Positions 1-9,987 of a stretch of DNA of 24,142 nucleotides are shown here, one piece after another. A program made the translations under genes and the position numbers. The notes beneath the pieces are model-generated. The model was not told the origin of the DNA. It ran no database searches and saw only the letters and a list, made by a program, of their open reading frames with translations. Position 1 is the stretch's first letter. Every line of letters begins with the position of its first letter. Source of the DNA: Spirochaetaceae bacterium (lineage in GTDB: Bacteria; Spirochaetota; Spirochaetia; Treponematales; Breznakiellaceae); contig JAIRPM010000015.1 of the NCBI GenBank assembly GCA_031257075.1, forward strand, positions 1 through 24,142. The letters are read 5' to 3'.

Positions 1-2
1 TT

Positions 3-3000
3 ACGCTGAATTCATCGGGAAGCGGTGTTTTGCTCATAAAACCGAACGATATAATAACAAGCAAAATACGCGCGCAAACGTTCCAATTAGGGGACTACTC
101 TACAGGGGGAGACATAAACGTAGGGGTGCTGGGAACACCCTCGTCCCGCTTTGCCTACCCGCTCATTTTCTTCAACAATGCCAGTTCTAATATTAAGTTT
201 ACGGGAAATATATACACTTCCGCGAATATTACTATTCGGAAAACCAGTACTGGTACCGGTAAAATAATTTTAGCATCGTCGCTGCAAACGGTCGATTTGG
301 GCACCGCCAACTGGGAGAACGACAACACCGGTCAACCGGATGTAAAAGTCGATATGCAGATACAAACGAATACCGATTTTATCGCCGGCAATATTACCTT
401 TGGAACAATTGTGCCGTATTCTCCCGCGGTAAACCTGACGGTAACGAATTCCCAGCAGTTGTCTCTGTATGGCGATATTACCCTGAGTGGAACTTTTACG
501 CAGAACGGCGCGGGCAATACCATGATTTGTAAAGCTACTATATCGTCAAATCCGCTTACTATAAAGGCATCAAACGGTATTACCTTTGAAAAAGACATTG
601 TCCCTTACAGCGCCGCTAAAGGAAAACATCTCAGTTTGAATGCGCAAAACAACGGTAGCGTTCTGATTAAAGGTTTTCTGGGGAGCAGCACGCTGTTTGA
701 CGATATAGAAATTCTCGCTAATACAAGCGCCGACACTAGTGAATTAAAAAACAACCTTGCCGTAGCAAATTTTTCTTTTGAAGGATTTAACCTTACCACC
801 AAGGCAATAACCGCTAACAACTTTATACTGATTGATAATGTTGGCAGATGGGAAGTAACCGGCAATTTGAACGGAGGCAGCATCCTTGAAGGCGTAAACG
901 CAACGCCGCCGGGCACGTCGGTTGTAAACGGGGATATATACGCAAATACAAATATAACATTCGAAGGCGCGCTGGAACTAAAAGCCCCTTCTTTGGCGCT
1001 TATCAATAGAAGCATAAGCAACAGCAGCACTGGCGGCACTATCAGCCTGGCCTCCGTTGCCAAAACGACCGGCTACAATATCAATGTGAACATTGTCAGC
1101 AATCAGAATATAGGCCCCGGCGATGTTACCATAACCGGCAATATGGGCGGCAGCAACACGTCGGACTATTTGGGAATTGTGGAAATCCAGCATGGCGGCA
1201 CGTTGAAACTGGGGACTACCGCGCCTATCAATATCTATGCCAGCCGTTTGTATCAAAGTTCAGCGGGGAAGCCGGTGGAGATAAACGCGGAAAAAATATA
1301 TACCAACGGCACGGACGGCGCGGGCGGTATTGTATTCGCCGGAAATATAAAATTGAAAAACACTACATCTGTGATAGAATTTTTTTCTAATCAGGCGGGC
1401 GGCTCGGCGCCTATAACTTTCAACGGGACTGTGGTAGGAAACAGCAACATCAGATTGCAAAGCGACCTCAAGCCAATCACCTTTTACGATAGAATAGGCG
1501 GAACCGGCCCCGATGCCGACAGGATAGGCAGACTGGCCAATACGTGTTCATTGGACATTAGCGATTCCGGGCTGATTGTGTTTAACGGCCTTCGCACAAT
1601 AGGTACTGTTAATATAGTCGCAAAGGGTCGTAACACCGACTATTGTATCGAACTGCAAAAAAACGAAGTAGACCTGGGGGTGAATAACGCCACGACCGAA
1701 ACATCACTTATAAAAGGCTTCAATATTGATCAGATACTCAGGGTGATAGACACAGACAAGATACTATCAGACCATTCGCTTGTTTTTGACATCCGTATAG
1801 CTGTAGAGCTGCCTGACACATCGAGAACCTTTACAATAGAGGCGGGCGGAGATATAGAAACCAAAGGATATGTATACAGCCAAAACGCTCCTCTTGCTTT
1901 TGTCGCCGGAGGGAAAGTAACGTTCCGCAGGGGGGTAGTAACAGGGTACGGGCCAAACAAGTTCCCCACTATAGCTGATATTTTATATGTAGAAGCAGAC
2001 GATGTGGAATTCCCTGCCAGTGGTCATAATTTCCACAGCGGGATAGGGCCGAACTGTATTTTCCGTATTGTTACCAATAAAGGAATTCATGTAGATGCTC
2101 TTCCAGGACAAACCCCCAGCACGTTTTATGGAGGAAATGGGCAAGGCACTATTATCATCCAGCCCAAAAATCCGGCTGCCGACATTTATGTATTTGGAAC
2201 GCCGTCAAGTCATGCCTCGGACTTTTTCATTTCTGAATATTTTTTGCGGCAAGCGATTGCGGTAAGCCTTTTCATTGGCAGTATAACCAAGACAGTCGGC
2301 AACACCGCCACACATGGCTATGTGTCGAATGCTGAAAACCAGTCGAATGGTACCGGCAATTTCTTTATTGGGAACGGCTCCTCCACTGAAATTATTTTGG
2401 GGTTTACTAACTACTACATTCAATCCGATGCCAATACCCCTATGTCAATACTGTTTAATTTTGCCCCCAGCGGCTGGATGCGCGTCCTTTCAGACCGCTA
2501 TATTCTTTTCAACACTCCAAAGGCATCTATAAAAAGCAACCGTGATTGGACAGAAACAAGTTATTGTGATATTGAAATGTCAAAAGGTTCAGGGTCCATT
2601 GCTTTTACCGCTGCCTCTGTCGGAGCCTGGGCCAATTGTTTGGTATTAAAGGCGGATACGCTCGGTTACCCTGCCCGCAGTTTTCTCGATTTGCAGGGGA
2701 GCGGTGGAGCGTATATTAAAAATCTCAAACCGGCTTCTTCCATCAACACAACAACCAGTCTTTGGTCGATAGCGGCCAATAATAGTTCTATCGCCCTGTG
2801 GAATGCGGACACTGCGCTTACCGGGCTTGGGACGATAACCAACGCGGACAATCTGTACATCAGAAGCGGCGGCACAATCAATTTGAACCAAAACAATACT
2901 GTCAAAGCCGTTTCGCTGGAATGTAATTCCTCAACAATATCAAACGGCTGGACTATTGATTTCAAGAGCATAATAGGAAATCTAGCCGCTGCCGCCAACA

Positions 3001-6000
3001 ACGAAAGCCCGGGGGGGGCTATCACCATAAGCGCAACCGACATCTCCAACCCCACGCTCGATGCCGCAGGGTGCATCACGGTGCAGGAGATGCTGACGCC
3101 ATGGAACAGCACCGTCAGCGGCGTTATAAGTAAAAACGGCGCTATCACTATAGAACCGGCGCTCCGAAGCGCTGGTGTTACCCAGCGCCGGTATATCTTT
3201 ATAGGTGACGGCAGCACCCCGGTAGAGATACGCAGCGCCGCCAACGCGAGCGACACCGGCGCGCTTGTCCGGCTTCGCGGCCCGGTGTTGAGCGCGCCAG
3301 GGGGGCCTTACAGCCTGACTCTTGCTTCCGGCCAATCCACTCTTGATTTTGCCGAATATGTGGGCGGGCTTACTCAAAACCCACTGGGAACGCACTACTT
3401 TGATGAATTAACAATCGAGCATGGCAAACTGAGCAAAACATCAAGCAATGATTTTTTTGCCGCAGCAAATAAGCTGACGTTGGGGGTATCTGCCAAAGTC
3501 AATATTGAGACGACCAATGATATGAAAAAAGACATCATACTGCGCGTTGACGGCCTGGTAAAACATCTTGACAGTACCGTGAATGCGGGCAGCGGAACAT
3601 TCCAGATATACCCAATGACGGAAACAAAAACAATTGAATACGGCCCTTTCCAGATAGGCGGCCCTCCCCACGATGTTTGGTATTCGAGCGCATGGCCGTC
3701 CATTAGCGCCGGTTCATTTATTATCGGCAGTTCGACACATGCGGGAGATATAACATTGCATGATGTTGTTGGCGCTTTGAATCCGCTTGCCGCGCAAAAT
3801 TCCGGGACGGGGGCAATTATTATACTTTCCGGTTATTCATCGCTGGATAAGCCGCTTGTTTTGCAAGCGGGCACAGGCGGCGTTGTGCTGGACGGGCAGA
3901 CATCGGGTATGGCCGGAACATCAACCGTTGACCTTGGCAGCGCGCGATTCAATGTATCAAATTCGGCGTTAAAATTAACGCACCTTACAACGGGAACCAT
4001 AACCGCAGGCGGAATAAACCTGGATAGTATTACGTCTGATTCAACCGCTCCCACCGGCACGAATGATTTAATTCTTAATTCCGGCAGCGGCGCGCTTAGC
4101 ATTGCCGGCGATGCCGGCGCATCTTCGGCACGGATTGGCTCGCTTACGCTGAACAGCGCGGCGGCTGTAACACTGGGCGGCTCGGTCTATGTAACCAATG
4201 ATATCATCACTAACGCTAATATAACGATGTCTGCCACGGTCGGCCCGCAAACGCTGGATTCATCCGGCGGGAAACTTTTGCTAAACGACAATCATACCAT
4301 TACGCACACAAGCGGGTTGAATTTATACAGCCTTGTAGACGGTTTTAGCGGGACGCAAAACGGGATAGCCGGCAGCGGCGCGGCGGTAGAACTAACGTTT
4401 GCCGCCAGCGGCGCAAACACGGCAACGGCGCTCAAAAGCGGTGGGGATTATACGACAGGCCCCTATTCAAACTGGTTCGTTTTTGCGGGGCTTAGTCAAG
4501 GCTTCGACCCTAACGGCGCGACAATTCCCAATGTGCGCGTTGAGTTGGCTGATAACGCAAAGGCCATTACTGTGCAGGGCGCTGCTACACAGGGTCTCCC
4601 TAACCTTAGTATCAAAAAAGGCCGCCTTGAACTGGGCAGCAGCAACTGGTTTGTATCCGGCGGCAGCGGTTCAGGCTTTGCGGCGGGAAGCAGCGCAGAT
4701 ATAGAAATGAAGGCGGGAACAGCGCTTTCTGTTGGCGGAAATGTTACCTTTGAATCCGGCGCGGCGGCCGCTTTGGATACCGCGTCAACCATCGTATTTA
4801 CCGGAAATGGAACCGTGAACACGGCGGGCGCTCAAAAATTAGGCAGTATAGAAATAGATTCCTCCCAAACGCTTACGCTCAACTCGGACATTACGCTGAC
4901 AGGCAACTGGACGGGAGCGGGGCTTACGCATAATAACAAAAAAGTTACTTTTGAAGTTGAGGGCGAGCATGCTCTTAATGTGCGCGGCGGTACAATTACG
5001 TTTTACGATTTGGAATGTGTGCCGGTAAATGCGCCGGCCGTTCTTAAATTTGACAACTATCCGGCGGAGTTTGTCGTGGAAAACGACCTGGTATTGGGCG
5101 TATCGGGGACAGGGCCACGGCTCACAATAACCCGCTTACGGAACAATCCCGACCCGTCTCCCGACCGCCCGTTGCCGCTTGCTGTCAGCCCTTACTCGAA
5201 TGCCTATTGGTTCCTTGACCCTGGCAACAACCCTACCGTGCAAAACCTTGACGTTTACTACAGTTATGTAGAGGATGCCCATCTTATTAGCCCGCCGCCA
5301 TCTGTGAAAGCCGCTCCCTATAACGCTGCAAGCGCTGTTTTGCCCGGACAATCTTCGCATTACAGCGTCAATTGGATAGGCCCCAACACTATCTTGTATG
5401 CATGGACAGAAGATTGGGATGGCAATGGCAAAATAGACCATATACGCCTGCAAATGTCGGCATCATGCTCTATTGGCGTGTTCAATCCCACGGCGCTTGT
5501 CAACGGCGGCAAAATTCGGGTATGGGACAAAGACGGCTACAAATATACCGTAAAAGATTTTGATTATGTTCTCGGATATGCTACACAAGGCGCGACTTAC
5601 AGTTATATGTTCTTTATTGAATTAGAAGAGCGCGACGCTCCGGACGGCGGCACGCGCCCTTCAATATTTATAGAGCCGGGGCCCGATTTTACCGTATTAC
5701 AAGATTTTGCATGGGCGAACAATGTGCCTGTGGAAATAGAAACGGATTCGGCGCTTGTGGCGGCCGGTTCCGGCCTGCCTCCGGCGGTTATTGATACTAC
5801 GCCGCCCCGTATTGCCTATGCGCTTACGGTGCCCGGCAAAAACGAAATGTACCTAAAAATGACCGAAAAGGTAAATAATATTACAATGATTCCAGGGGGG
5901 GATTTTGGCGGGAATACGATTACAAATGCGCGGCGCGTTTCGGACGATGAAATCCTGCTCACGTTACAAGATTCTTTTTCTCCTGCCAGTTTGATTGCGG

Positions 6001-7133
6001 CTACTCTATATTCGATAACACCCTTCATTTCTATCACGGATGACGCTCCCAATACCGTGCCGCCCGACCCGCTTTATTACAAGACAGCGGTACAACCGCT
6101 CTATCCCCAAAGTTATTATTGGGACTATCCTGCCTCAGGCACCCCTCCTATCTATGCGCCTGTTGCCAATGGCCGCGTTAGCGACCCGCCGGTTACCTTT
6201 TCCGGCAGCGGTATCGCGCAACCCAATCGTTTTGTTGACAAAATCGGCCAGCACCGCGCAAGCGACCTTTTGGTACTGCGCCCTACCGCCCAGCAAAACG
6301 AACTGATTTTCTGGCCGGTTTACGCAAAAGACGCGTCAGGGCGTTCTCACAACCGCGAAGACGGCGGCATAGGCACGGCGGTGCGCTATGACGGCAGCGA
6401 AAGCCTGCGCGCGCCCGGCCCCAATACCAGCGGAATTTCTATTAACATTGAGGCGGCTTCAAATCCTGCGGTACCATCCGATGTTAAGATGATAATTTCC
6501 AAGTCTAAAATTGACGATTCATACCGCAAACCCGAACTCGAACCATATACGGACGCTGCCCTGCGTGTCTGGCTTCCTGAAACAACTCCTCTAGATGACA
6601 GCGTCAACAGCATAACGCCCAAAAACATAGCGGACGCGGATTTGACCCCCATACTTTCTTCGGCCTTCCGTGGTAATTATTTTTTTGATATACGCCAAGA
6701 GAATATAAACAATACCGGCAAATTTGAATTTATTTTCAAAATCGGCGACTTGTATGCCGTCCGCCTTCACGACCCGGCCGGCGGTATACCCAATGACTGG
6801 TATCGCCGGCTGCGTGTTTTCGGCGTAAACCTGCAGGAATTGCTCTATCAGCGTGGCGGCGTTACCATCCTTAACAATGTAATATATCCGGGTGTGCGCG
6901 AAACCGTTTTGAATTATTACCTTTCACGCGGCGGCGAAGTTACTATTCAAGTGTTTACTATGGATGGAACGCTCGTAAAACAACTGGAACGCGGCTACAA
7001 AAGCGCCGGCGAATGGGCTGCTAGTTGGGACGGCAAAAACGCCGGAGGGCGCGCTGTAGCCCGCGGTATGTACTTTATCCGCGCCGTAGCGCCCGACATT
7101 GACGAAATTCGCAAGGTAATGGTTGTAAAATAA
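3..7133 (+). CDS. Giant beta-repeat surface protein with FlgD-like Ig C-terminus (5' end outside window)
   Basis: The reading frame is open from base 3 with no stop or convincing start before the left edge, so the TTG at 30 is not a credible start and the gene is 5'-partial (about 2376 codons visible). Roughly the first 1700 residues are Gly/Ser/Thr/Asn-rich repeats of short beta strands of the type G-x-I-T-hydrophobic, resembling filamentous-haemagglutinin-like or parallel beta-helix surface proteins. An EF-hand/dockerin-like loop, DWDGNGKID, lies near visible residue 1804. An Ig-like segment begins near residue 1931 (DTTPPRIAY). The last ~90 residues (from about 2287) match the FlgD Ig-like fold, with VTIQVFTMDG, SWDGKNAGGR and ARGMYFIR motifs. 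Such a C-terminus may direct export or anchoring, but that is inference. Adhesin or sheath-associated roles are possible. No enzymatic motif was seen. The family call is by composition and C-terminus only. Confidence 0.8.
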   Translation, partial: TLNSSGSGVLLIKPNDIITSKIRAQTFQLGDYSTGGDINVGVLGTPSSRFAYPLIFFNNASSNIKFTGNIYTSANITIRKTSTGTGKIILASSLQTVDLGTANWENDNTGQPDVKVDMQIQTNTDFIAGNITFGTIVPYSPAVNLTVTNSQQLSLYGDITLSGTFTQNGAGNTMICKATISSNPLTIKASNGITFEKDIVPYSAAKGKHLSLNAQNNGSVLIKGFLGSSTLFDDIEILANTSADTSELKNNLAVANFSFEGFNLTTKAITANNFILIDNVGRWEVTGNLNGGSILEGVNATPPGTSVVNGDIYANTNITFEGALELKAPSLALINRSISNSSTGGTISLASVAKTTGYNINVNIVSNQNIGPGDVTITGNMGGSNTSDYLGIVEIQHGGTLKLGTTAPINIYASRLYQSSAGKPVEINAEKIYTNGTDGAGGIVFAGNIKLKNTTSVIEFFSNQAGGSAPITFNGTVVGNSNIRLQSDLKPITFYDRIGGTGPDADRIGRLANTCSLDISDSGLIVFNGLRTIGTVNIVAKGRNTDYCIELQKNEVDLGVNNATTETSLIKGFNIDQILRVIDTDKILSDHSLVFDIRIAVELPDTSRTFTIEAGGDIETKGYVYSQNAPLAFVAGGKVTFRRGVVTGYGPNKFPTIADILYVEADDVEFPASGHNFHSGIGPNCIFRIVTNKGIHVDALPGQTPSTFYGGNGQGTIIIQPKNPAADIYVFGTPSSHASDFFISEYFLRQAIAVSLFIGSITKTVGNTATHGYVSNAENQSNGTGNFFIGNGSSTEIILGFTNYYIQSDANTPMSILFNFAPSGWMRVLSDRYILFNTPKASIKSNRDWTETSYCDIEMSKGSGSIAFTAASVGAWANCLVLKADTLGYPARSFLDLQGSGGAYIKNLKPASSINTTTSLWSIAANNSSIALWNADTALTGLGTITNADNLYIRSGGTINLNQNNTVKAVSLECNSSTISNGWTIDFKSIIGNLAAAANNESPGGAITISATDISNPTLDAAGCITVQEMLTPWNSTVSGVISKNGAITIEPALRSAGVTQRRYIFIGDGSTPVEIRSAANASDTGALVRLRGPVLSAPGGPYSLTLASGQSTLDFAEYVGGLTQNPLGTHYFDELTIEHGKLSKTSSNDFFAAANKLTLGVSAKVNIETTNDMKKDIILRVDGLVKHLDSTVNAGSGTFQIYPMTETKTIEYGPFQIGGPPHDVWYSSAWPSISAGSFIIGSSTHAGDITLHDVVGALNPLAAQNSGTGAIIILSGYSSLDKPLVLQAGTGGVVLDGQTSGMAGTSTVDLGSARFNVSNSALKLTHLTTGTITAGGINLDSITSDSTAPTGTNDLILNSGSGALSIAGDAGASSARIGSLTLNSAAAVTLGGSVYVTNDIITNANITMSATVGPQTLDSSGGKLLLNDNHTITHTSGLNLYSLVDGFSGTQNGIAGSGAAVELTFAASGANTATALKSGGDYTTGPYSNWFVFAGLSQGFDPNGATIPNVRVELADNAKAITVQGAATQGLPNLSIKKGRLELGSSNWFVSGGSGSGFAAGSSADIEMKAGTALSVGGNVTFESGAAAALDTASTIVFTGNGTVNTAGAQKLGSIEIDSSQTLTLNSDITLTGNWTGAGLTHNNKKVTFEVEGEHALNVRGGTITFYDLECVPVNAPAVLKFDNYPAEFVVENDLVLGVSGTGPRLTITRLRNNPDPSPDRPLPLAVSPYSNAYWFLDPGNNPTVQNLDVYYSYVEDAHLISPPPSVKAAPYNAASAVLPGQSSHYSVNWIGPNTILYAWTEDWDGNGKIDHIRLQMSASCSIGVFNPTALVNGGKIRVWDKDGYKYTVKDFDYVLGYATQGATYSYMFFIELEERDAPDGGTRPSIFIEPGPDFTVLQDFAWANNVPVEIETDSALVAAGSGLPPAVIDTTPPRIAYALTVPGKNEMYLKMTEKVNNITMIPGGDFGGNTITNARRVSDDEILLTLQDSFSPASLIAATLYSITPFISITDDAPNTVPPDPLYYKTAVQPLYPQSYYWDYPASGTPPIYAPVANGRVSDPPVTFSGSGIAQPNRFVDKIGQHRASDLLVLRPTAQQNELIFWPVYAKDASGRSHNREDGGIGTAVRYDGSESLRAPGPNTSGISINIEAASNPAVPSDVKMIISKSKIDDSYRKPELEPYTDAALRVWLPETTPLDDSVNSITPKNIADADLTPILSSAFRGNYFFDIRQENINNTGKFEFIFKIGDLYAVRLHDPAGGIPNDWYRRLRVFGVNLQELLYQRGGVTILNNVIYPGVRETVLNYYLSRGGEVTIQVFTMDGTLVKQLERGYKSAGEWAASWDGKNAGGRAVARGMYFIRAVAPDIDEIRKVMVVK

Positions 7134-7179
7134 ACGCCGGGTTATACCCAAAGAACCGAAAAAAGGCTAAACTGTCCGC

Positions 7180-8472
7180 ATGGATTTTTTTGAACCAAAA
7201 TGGATTGCGCTCGGCATTACCGCGTTGATGTACCTTACCGGCATCGCCGTTCCATCAAAGAAAATGATTGCCGCGCTTGCCGCCGCCGTACTAGTGCTTG
7301 TATTTGGCATCGTGAAACCGCTTTATGCGTTTACGGTGCTAATCAACTGGAGCGTGCTGCTTATCTACATTGGCAGTCTTGTCATTGCCGAACTTTTTAT
7401 TTATTCACGAGTGCCGGTACGTATCGCCGATAACATTGTCAACACCGCGCCCAATACCGGCATAGCCATCGTTACAATACTTATTATTACCGGCCTTATA
7501 TCCGCATTTGTTGAAAATGTCGCTACCGTACTTGTTATGGCTCCTATCGCCCTAGCCCTTTCCCGAAAAATGGATATCCGGCCCACCTATTTTATGGTCG
7601 GCCTTGCGGTCATGGCCAATTTGCAGGGAACGGCTCTGCTTGTAGGCGACCCGCCCTCGATGATTTTTGCTAGTTTTGCCAATTACGGTTTTAACGACTT
7701 TATTTTTTATCATGGGAAAATGTCGATTTTCTTTGTTGTGCAATTCGGCATGCTGGCGGGCGCGCTCTACTTTTACTTTATCTTTGCCAAAGACAGCAAG
7801 CAAAAAATTACGGTGGAAAAGGAACCGGTGCTTTCGCTCTTTCCCACTATTTTGCTGATTTTAATGATTGCCGGCCTTGCGTTTTGTAGCTTCTTTTTTG
7901 ATGAAGGCTTGACGCCGCAAGCGGGAATTTATGTGTTTGCGCTCGGCATAGCCGGAATATTCTGGTACAAATGTATACGCAAAGAAAGCGGCACAAAGAC
8001 ATGGAAATTGGTCAAAGGTCTCGACTGGGAAACAATATTTTTTTTAATAGGCATCTTTGTCGTAATTGGCGCTCTTGCCGAAACGGGTATTTTGAACGAT
8101 TTTGCCCTGCTATTAAGCAAATTTACACGCGGGAACAAACTTGCAGGCTTTGTTCTCATTCTGATTGTGTCGGTAATTATTTCCGGCTTTATTGACAATG
8201 TACCATATATCATAGCCATGCTGCCGGTAGCCAGTGAAATGGCCGCAGCGCTCGGTATCAGGCAGGAATTGTATTTATTCGCGCTCCTTATCGGTTCATG
8301 CTTGGGCGGCAACCTTACCTGCTTTGGCGCGTCAGCCAACATTGTTGCCGTGGGTATTCTCAAAAAAGAAGGCATCACCCTAAATTTTGCGGGCTGGCTC
8401 AAAATCGGGCTGCCCTTCACACTGCTAACTACTCTTGCGGCGGCATTGTTTTTATGGTTTGTGTGGAAATAA
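7180..8472 (+). CDS. ArsB/NhaD/DASS-type ion transporter (IT superfamily permease)
   Basis: This is a 430-residue polytopic membrane protein, the usual length for ion-transporter-superfamily permeases (ArsB, NhaD, CitM, SLC13-like). It shows the two-fold internal repeat of the family. The first half carries SAFVENVATVLVMAPI and GDPPSMIFASFANYGFNDF; the second half carries SGFIDNVPYIIAMLPV and CFGASANIVAVGI. These paired helical hairpins form the substrate and cation site in relatives. The inner linker around residues 205-215 is charged, as expected for a cytoplasmic loop between halves. It probably exports or imports an anion, using a sodium or proton gradient. The substrate cannot be read from sequence; arsenite, carboxylates and sodium/proton exchange are all possible. 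It starts 46 bases after the giant gene, so co-transcription is possible. The ATG has only a weak AAGG 14 bases upstream. Confidence 0.8.
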   Translation: MDFFEPKWIALGITALMYLTGIAVPSKKMIAALAAAVLVLVFGIVKPLYAFTVLINWSVLLIYIGSLVIAELFIYSRVPVRIADNIVNTAPNTGIAIVTILIITGLISAFVENVATVLVMAPIALALSRKMDIRPTYFMVGLAVMANLQGTALLVGDPPSMIFASFANYGFNDFIFYHGKMSIFFVVQFGMLAGALYFYFIFAKDSKQKITVEKEPVLSLFPTILLILMIAGLAFCSFFFDEGLTPQAGIYVFALGIAGIFWYKCIRKESGTKTWKLVKGLDWETIFFLIGIFVVIGALAETGILNDFALLLSKFTRGNKLAGFVLILIVSVIISGFIDNVPYIIAMLPVASEMAAALGIRQELYLFALLIGSCLGGNLTCFGASANIVAVGILKKEGITLNFAGWLKIGLPFTLLTTLAAALFLWFVWK

Positions 8473-8600
8473 TCCGCCGCACATCCTGTTTTAGAACCGC
8501 ATAAAACGCGCAGGCATGGCGGCTTTTTGTTTTTGTAACCACCGGCAAACCGGAAACCGCCCACTGCCCAACGCCCTTTATTCCGTTATACACTTCTTGT
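8473..8600. other. 128-base intergenic region before the MATE gene
   Basis: No gene is visible here. A GGCGG followed by a T-rich run (8518-8535) could pair with CCGCC just after the transporter stop, but the loop would be about 40 bases, so I do not call a terminator. The 3' end holds the probable -10 element of the MATE gene. Confidence 0.5.
8587..8592 (+). promoter_or_regulatory. Probable -10 element of the MATE gene
   Basis: TATACA lies 8 bases upstream of the ATG at 8601. The -35 region at 17-base spacing (8564-8569, CTGCCC) matches the consensus at only three positions. No Shine-Dalgarno sequence lies between this box and the start, so the transcript would be leaderless or nearly so. 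Confidence 0.4.
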
Positions 8601-9944
8601 ATGACAAAAAATATGACATTCGGCCCGCCTTGGCATCTTATTATTTCATTTTCAGTGCCGCTTATTATAGGCAATATGTTTCAACAACTGTACAATATGG
8701 CCGATTCGTTCATAGTGAGCCGCACAATAGGCACGGCCGCGCTTGCAGCTGTAGGCAGTACGGGGAGTCTCAATTTTTTTATTTTAGGTTTTATCATTGG
8801 GTTTACCAACGGGGCGGCGATTATTACGGCGCAGCGTTTTGGAGCCGGTGATGAAGCGGGCATACGGCGGAGTTTTGCCTGTGGTATTCTGTTAAGCGGC
8901 ATTATTACCATTGTCCTTATGGCGCTTAGTATAAGTTTTTTGAAACCGTTGCTGCGGCTGCTTAATACGCCGGAAGAGATTTTTGGCGGCGCATGGTCAT
9001 ACATGGTAACACTTCTCTGGGGCATGCCGGCAATAACGTTATTCAATATTTGTTCCAATACGATGCGTTCTGTCGGCGACAGCCGGACACCGCTTTGTTT
9101 TTTGGTTGTTGCCTGCGTTATCAATATTATTCTGGACTACTTGTTTATTTTGGCCTTTGGTATGGGAGTTTTTGGGGCAGGGCTTGCGACAGTACTTGCC
9201 CAACTGATAGCGGGGCTTCTCTGTATACCGGCTATTTACATGCGGATAAAAACGCTTCGTATAACGCGGGAGGACTGGAAAATCAGCGGGAAGGAAATCT
9301 GGCAGACAATCCGCATAGCCCTGCCGGTAGGTTTTCAATGGAGCATAATCGCGATTGGCGCGTTGGCCGTAACTTTTTCGATAAACAGCCTCGGCACGCT
9401 TTCTATAGCCGCGTTTACGACCGGCAACCGTATTGACCAACTGGCCGGCATGCCGCTTAGTTCGCTAGGGCAAGCGATGACGACCTATTCGGCACAGAAC
9501 TACGGCGCAAAGAAATGGCAGCGCATTCGCAAAGGCGTTTTTCAGGGCAGCCTTATCGCGCTGATTTTTGCGGCGGTAATGGGAGCGGTGTTTGTCGCGG
9601 CCGGCAGAAACTTTGGAGCGCTTTTTTTGAAAGGCGATAAAACCGCCATTGAATTGACCCATACCTACCTTATGATACAGGGGCTTTTTTTTATATTCTT
9701 AAGCCAACTTTTTGTTTACCGGCAAACGCTTGTAGGGCTTGGTAACAGCCTTATCCCGACGCTTGCGGGGATTATGGAACTGGTTATGCGCACACTTGCC
9801 GCCCTGCTTCTTTCAATCCCTTTTGGTTTTATAGGCATCTGCTTTGCCGGCCCGCTTGCGTGGCTAGGCGCTCTTGTGCCCCTTACTTCATCGCTCATTC
9901 TTACGTTAGAAAAACTCAAACGCCTTGAATTAAGAAAGCGGTAG
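8601..9944 (+). CDS. MATE family multidrug/Na+ efflux transporter
   Basis: This 447-residue protein has about 12 predicted membrane helices, the standard size and layout of MATE (NorM/DinF-like) exporters. The N-terminus carries the family signature: SVPLIIGNMFQQLYNMADSF, followed by GTAALAAVG. GFTNGAAIITAQRFGAGDE follows in helix 2 and the next loop. The second half repeats the pattern with MPLSSLGQAMTTYSAQNYGA. Relatives extrude drugs, dyes or metabolites in exchange for Na+ or H+. The substrate is unknown here. The gene follows the ArsB-like transporter by 128 bases and is followed at once by a double hairpin with a T tract, so it is probably the last gene of its transcript. The ATG at 8601 gives a normal N-terminus, and no ribosome binding site is visible before it. 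Confidence 0.93.
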   Translation: MTKNMTFGPPWHLIISFSVPLIIGNMFQQLYNMADSFIVSRTIGTAALAAVGSTGSLNFFILGFIIGFTNGAAIITAQRFGAGDEAGIRRSFACGILLSGIITIVLMALSISFLKPLLRLLNTPEEIFGGAWSYMVTLLWGMPAITLFNICSNTMRSVGDSRTPLCFLVVACVINIILDYLFILAFGMGVFGAGLATVLAQLIAGLLCIPAIYMRIKTLRITREDWKISGKEIWQTIRIALPVGFQWSIIAIGALAVTFSINSLGTLSIAAFTTGNRIDQLAGMPLSSLGQAMTTYSAQNYGAKKWQRIRKGVFQGSLIALIFAAVMGAVFVAAGRNFGALFLKGDKTAIELTHTYLMIQGLFFIFLSQLFVYRQTLVGLGNSLIPTLAGIMELVMRTLAALLLSIPFGFIGICFAGPLAWLGALVPLTSSLILTLEKLKRLELRKR

Positions 9945-9987
9945 GGTAACATACGTTACCGGGCAACATACGTTGCCGGGGTTTTTT
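9945..9987 (+). terminator. Tandem double hairpin with T tract
   Basis: Immediately after the MATE stop, GGTAAC-ATAC-GTTACC (9945-9960) is followed by GGCAAC-ATAC-GTTGCC (9962-9977), then GGGG and six T (9982-9987). Each forms a 6-bp stem with the same ATAC loop. The second with its T tract has the form of a Rho-independent terminator. The unit repeats every 17 bases, with paired T-to-C and A-to-G changes that keep the stem intact. Confidence 0.75.

Noticed and set aside
30..32. TTG as the start of the giant protein
   Set aside because: The same frame is open back to base 3 with protein-like codons (TLNSSGSGV), so the gene enters from the left edge.
2666..3256. Minus-strand open frame of about 196 codons inside the giant gene
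   Set aside because: Hydrophobic antisense frame produced by the Gly/Ala/Asn-rich coding strand; no start context or motif.
7929..8564. Minus-strand open frame opposite the ArsB-like gene
   Set aside because: Antisense shadow of a clear transporter gene; no domain recognised.
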